DNA of 64,000 nucleotides from JBDTSW01 sp963782605 (GTDB lineage Bacteria > Actinomycetota > Thermoleophilia > Solirubrobacterales > 70-9), in the NCBI GenBank assembly GCA_963782605.1, contig CAWAKK010000005.1:248001-312000 (forward strand). Direction: 5' to 3'. This document shows positions 60,870-64,000 of this stretch, one piece after another. The position numbers and the translations under genes were made by a program. The notes under the pieces were generated by a model. It was given only the letters and a program-made list of their open reading frames with translations, was not told the origin of the DNA and did no database searches. Each line of letters opens with the position of its first letter. The stretch's first letter is position 1.

Positions 60870-61781
60870 ATGAGCGAGCCCGTGATCCGCCTGGCCGGCC
60901 TGCGCAAGGCCTACGGAGACCTCGAGGCCGTCCGCGGCATCGACCTCGAGGTGACAGCGGGCGAGATCTTCGCCTTCCTTGGCCCCAATGGAGCGGGCAA
61001 GACGACAACGGTCGAGATCATGGAGGGCTACCGGGAACGGAGCGCGGGAGATGTCAGCGTTCTCGGTGAGGATCCGCAGCGTGGCGGCAGGGCCTGGCGC
61101 GGGCGCATCGGCATCGTGCTCCAGCAGAGCAACATGCATCCCGAGCTCTCCGTTCGCGAGACGATCGACCTCTTCGCCGGCTACTACCCGGCGCCGCGCG
61201 GTGTCGAGGACACCATCTCCCAGGTGGGGCTCGAGCCAAAGGCGGATACTCGCGTGAACCGGCTCTCGGGCGGCCAGCAACGGCGCCTCGACGTGGCTCT
61301 GGCGCTGATCGGTGACCCGGAGCTGCTGTTCTTGGACGAGCCGACCACCGGCTTCGATCCTTCGGCGCGCCGGCAAGCGTGGGACGTGATCGCCAGCCTT
61401 CGCGAGCTCGGGAAAACCGTCTTCCTCACCACCCACTACATGGACGAGGCGCAGGTGCTCGCCGACCGCGCGGCGATCATCGTGGGCGGCGAGATCGTCG
61501 CCGAGGGACCACCCAGCCGTCTCGGCGTCGACGCCGACGTCAGCGAGGTTCGCTTTCGGCTGCCCGAGGGCACCCATGTTCAGGACCTACCGCTGGCCGA
61601 CGGCGCCAAGGCGGAGGCCGACGGGCTGTTCGTCGTCATCCGCACGGGTCAGCCCGCGCGCCTTCTGCACGAGCTGACGGGCTGGGCGCTCGACCGTGGC
61701 GATGAGCTGACGGCGCTCACGGTTGGCACCCCAAGCCTCGAGGACGTCTACCTCGAGCTGACTGAGAAGCGCGAGTCATGA
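60870..61781 (+). CDS. ABC exporter ATP-binding protein (DrrA-like)
   Basis: A 303-residue nucleotide-binding subunit: Walker A GPNGAGKTTT (about 39-48), Q-loop, signature LSGGQQRRLDVALAL, Walker B LLFLDEPTTGFDP, then the H-loop THYMDEAQ and a C-terminal regulatory extension (about 220-303). The pattern is of drug/lipid exporters of the DrrAB type. It overlaps the permease gene by 4 nt. Exported compound unknown. Confidence 0.93.
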   Translation: MSEPVIRLAGLRKAYGDLEAVRGIDLEVTAGEIFAFLGPNGAGKTTTVEIMEGYRERSAGDVSVLGEDPQRGGRAWRGRIGIVLQQSNMHPELSVRETIDLFAGYYPAPRGVEDTISQVGLEPKADTRVNRLSGGQQRRLDVALALIGDPELLFLDEPTTGFDPSARRQAWDVIASLRELGKTVFLTTHYMDEAQVLADRAAIIVGGEIVAEGPPSRLGVDADVSEVRFRLPEGTHVQDLPLADGAKAEADGLFVVIRTGQPARLLHELTGWALDRGDELTALTVGTPSLEDVYLELTEKRES

Positions 61782-62548
61782 GCGCGATTGCGCTCGCGCG
61801 CCATCAGTTCCGCTACGACCAGAAGATCTTCTGGCGGAACCCCGCCTCCGTCTTCTTCACCGTGCTCCTGCCGGTCATCTTCCTTCTGATCTTCGCGACG
61901 ATCTTCGGCAACGACACGATTGATGAGCTCGGCGGGATCAAGACCACGACCTATTACGTGCCGGCCATCATCACGCTCGCCGTGGTCTCGGCGACGACCC
62001 AGAGCCTCGCGATCTCGCTGACCGTGGATCGCGAGAACGGAATCTTGAAGCGCACTCGCGGCACGCCGCTGCCGACGTGGGTCTTCATCGCCGGGCGCGT
62101 GGGCAACGCGATCGTGGTCTCGGTGCTCGCGCTGGTGGTCGTGGCGGCCATCGGCCGGATCATCTACGGCGTCGAGATTCCGTGGGAGCGCCTGCCCGCC
62201 GTTCTCGTTTCGCTCGCCGTCGGCGCCATCTCGTTCTGCTGCATCGGCTTCGCCCTCACCGCCGCGATTCCCTCGGAGGATGCGGCCGCGCCCATCACGA
62301 ACTTCGCGCTCTTGCCGCTCTATTTCCTCTCGGGCGTATTCATTCCGGAGTCGGAGATCCCGGCCGGGGTGCTCGACGTCGCCGACATCTTCCCGATCCG
62401 GCACTTCTTCGAGGCGTTCTTCGCCGCGTGGAATCCGACGACGACCGGCGCCGGATTCGAGTGGGCCGATCTCGGCATCGTGGTGCTGTGGGGCGTGGCG
62501 GCACTGCTGATCGCGATGAAGACGTTCCGATGGGAGCCACGGGGGTAG
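61778..62548 (+). CDS. ABC-2 type exporter permease
   Basis: A 256-residue membrane subunit with six hydrophobic segments (first at about 22-45, SVFFTVLLPVIFLLIFATIFG), a conserved extracytoplasmic loop after it, and the C-terminal ABC-2 block LLPLYFLSGVFIPESEIPAGVLDVADIFPIRHFFEAFF. It forms the transmembrane part of the exporter with the ATP-binding protein upstream (ATGA overlap). Confidence 0.93.
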   Translation: MSAIALARHQFRYDQKIFWRNPASVFFTVLLPVIFLLIFATIFGNDTIDELGGIKTTTYYVPAIITLAVVSATTQSLAISLTVDRENGILKRTRGTPLPTWVFIAGRVGNAIVVSVLALVVVAAIGRIIYGVEIPWERLPAVLVSLAVGAISFCCIGFALTAAIPSEDAAAPITNFALLPLYFLSGVFIPESEIPAGVLDVADIFPIRHFFEAFFAAWNPTTTGAGFEWADLGIVVLWGVAALLIAMKTFRWEPRG

Positions 62549-62551
62549 GTT
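62546..62551 (+). promoter_or_regulatory. -10 element of second VOC gene (leaderless)
   Basis: TAGGTT, 6 nt, GTG 62558; it lies across the stop of the ABC permease gene. Confidence 0.4.
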
Positions 62552-62557
62552 CGGCTA

Positions 62558-62920
62558 GTGATCCATCACGTCAGCCTGGAGACGTCCGACCTCGAGCGCA
62601 GCGGTCACTTCTACGACCAGGTGCTCGGCCCACTGGGCTGGCGCCGCCTCTTTGACACCGAGGAGCGCATCGCCTGGGGGATCGTCCGCCCGGTCTTTCA
62701 CCTCGCCTACCGCAGCGAGACTCGGGCAGGCGGCGGCCACATCTGCTTCGCGGCGAATGGGATCTCGGCCGTGAAGGCGGCGTGGGAGGGCGGCATCGAT
62801 GCGGGTGGCGTCACCCAAGGCGACCCGGGCCAGCGACCGGAGTACGGGCCGACCTACTACTCGGCGTACCTGCGCGATCCCGACGGCAACCGCGTCGAAA
62901 TCGCGGTCGGAGTCGATTAG
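62558..62920 (+). CDS. VOC family protein
   Basis: A 120-residue vicinal-oxygen-chelate domain: IHHVSLETSDLERSGHFYDQVLGPLGWRRLF (metal His), ARGEHICF-like region GGHICFAANGISAVKAAWEGG, and YYSAYLRDPDGNRVEIAVGVD (metal Glu). It is similar in layout to the VOC protein at 49230. Its position after an ABC exporter would suit a resistance or detoxification role, but the substrate is unknown. Confidence 0.9.
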   Translation: MIHHVSLETSDLERSGHFYDQVLGPLGWRRLFDTEERIAWGIVRPVFHLAYRSETRAGGGHICFAANGISAVKAAWEGGIDAGGVTQGDPGQRPEYGPTYYSAYLRDPDGNRVEIAVGVD

Positions 62921-62951
62921 ACCGAGACCAGGCGGGAAGGGATGGATCATC

Positions 62952-62957
62952 TAGCCT
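62952..62957 (+). promoter_or_regulatory. -10 element of gap
   Basis: TAGCCT, 40 nt upstream of ATG 62998, with AGGAGG (62981-62986) between. A leadered promoter, unlike most others in the window. Confidence 0.45.
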
Positions 62958-62997
62958 CGACGCCCACGACACGAATACTGAGGAGGACCCAGATCAG

Positions 62998-64000
<1,003 letters not shown>

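Noticed and set aside
59859..61577. Long minus-strand open frame opposite rapZ and the ABC ATPase
   Set aside because: No family motif; overlaps two well-defined genes.

Overview
The window is GC-rich, gene-dense bacterial chromosome with no gene-free stretch above 300 bases. The longest non-coding intervals are about 245-265 nt (8792-9037 and 23983-24248). Gene content and order point to a deep-branching actinobacterium, most likely class Thermoleophilia (Solirubrobacterales/Gaiellales-like). The signs are CarD, a DUF4383 protein, an anti-sigma factor of RskA type, many GTG/TTG starts and a radA-disA-carD-ispD-ispF-cysS-rlmB-sigH series. The class assignment is inference. I see no insertion sequence, prophage, CRISPR array or other mobile element.

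Layout. 0-5 kb: fatty-acid oxidation genes (truncated acyl-CoA dehydrogenase, PadR regulator with an SRPBCC protein, a dehydrogenase-hydratase fusion) and a sirtuin. 5-9 kb: a minus-strand pair containing a very large secreted wall hydrolase. 9-12.5 kb: two small coiled-coil proteins around a nucleoside-phosphorylase-like gene, then an SDR/acyltransferase pair. 12.5-41.6 kb: an ancient housekeeping block, tilS-hpt-ftsH-folP-folB-folK-coaX-dusB-greA-lysS-clpC-radA-disA-carD-ispD-ispF-cysS-rlmB-sigH. Its order matches the Bacillus subtilis tilS-to-sigH region, with lineage-specific insertions (hotdog-fold protein, GST-like protein, frameshifted DUF389 gene, PHP phosphatase, acyl-CoA ligase, FAD/Rieske oxidoreductase, NAPRTase). 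41.6-49.2 kb: tRNA-Thr abutting an iron-type alcohol dehydrogenase, a PlsC-GpsA fusion, two ECF sigma/partner modules, a rhomboid protease and a BtuF-like protein. 49.2-53.4 kb: VOC protein, pterin dehydratase, UDP-GlcNAc 2-epimerase, and a DUF47-Pit phosphate transport pair with small membrane proteins. 53.4-56.1 kb: two TadE-like proteins and a 647-residue protein joining a TadG-like membrane region to a D,D-carboxypeptidase and a lytic transglycosylase. 56-64 kb: MaoC, cupredoxin lipoprotein, enoyl-CoA hydratase, uvrC-rapZ, an ABC exporter, a VOC protein and a truncated gap.

Themes. Lipid metabolism recurs: beta-oxidation, CoA ligase, two acyltransferases, and a single polypeptide carrying two steps of glycerophospholipid synthesis. 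Two unrelated proteins combine a lytic transglycosylase with an M15-type peptidase. Over twenty genes have a TAnnnT-like hexamer ending 6-10 nt before the start codon and no Shine-Dalgarno sequence, which suggests widespread leaderless transcription. Two divergent gene pairs share overlapping -10 elements. Three convergent pairs interlock both stop codons in a single CTAG. tRNA-Thr ends 4 nt before the next start codon. The uvrC-rapZ-yvcK-whiA-gap block, common in Gram-positives, lacks yvcK and whiA here.
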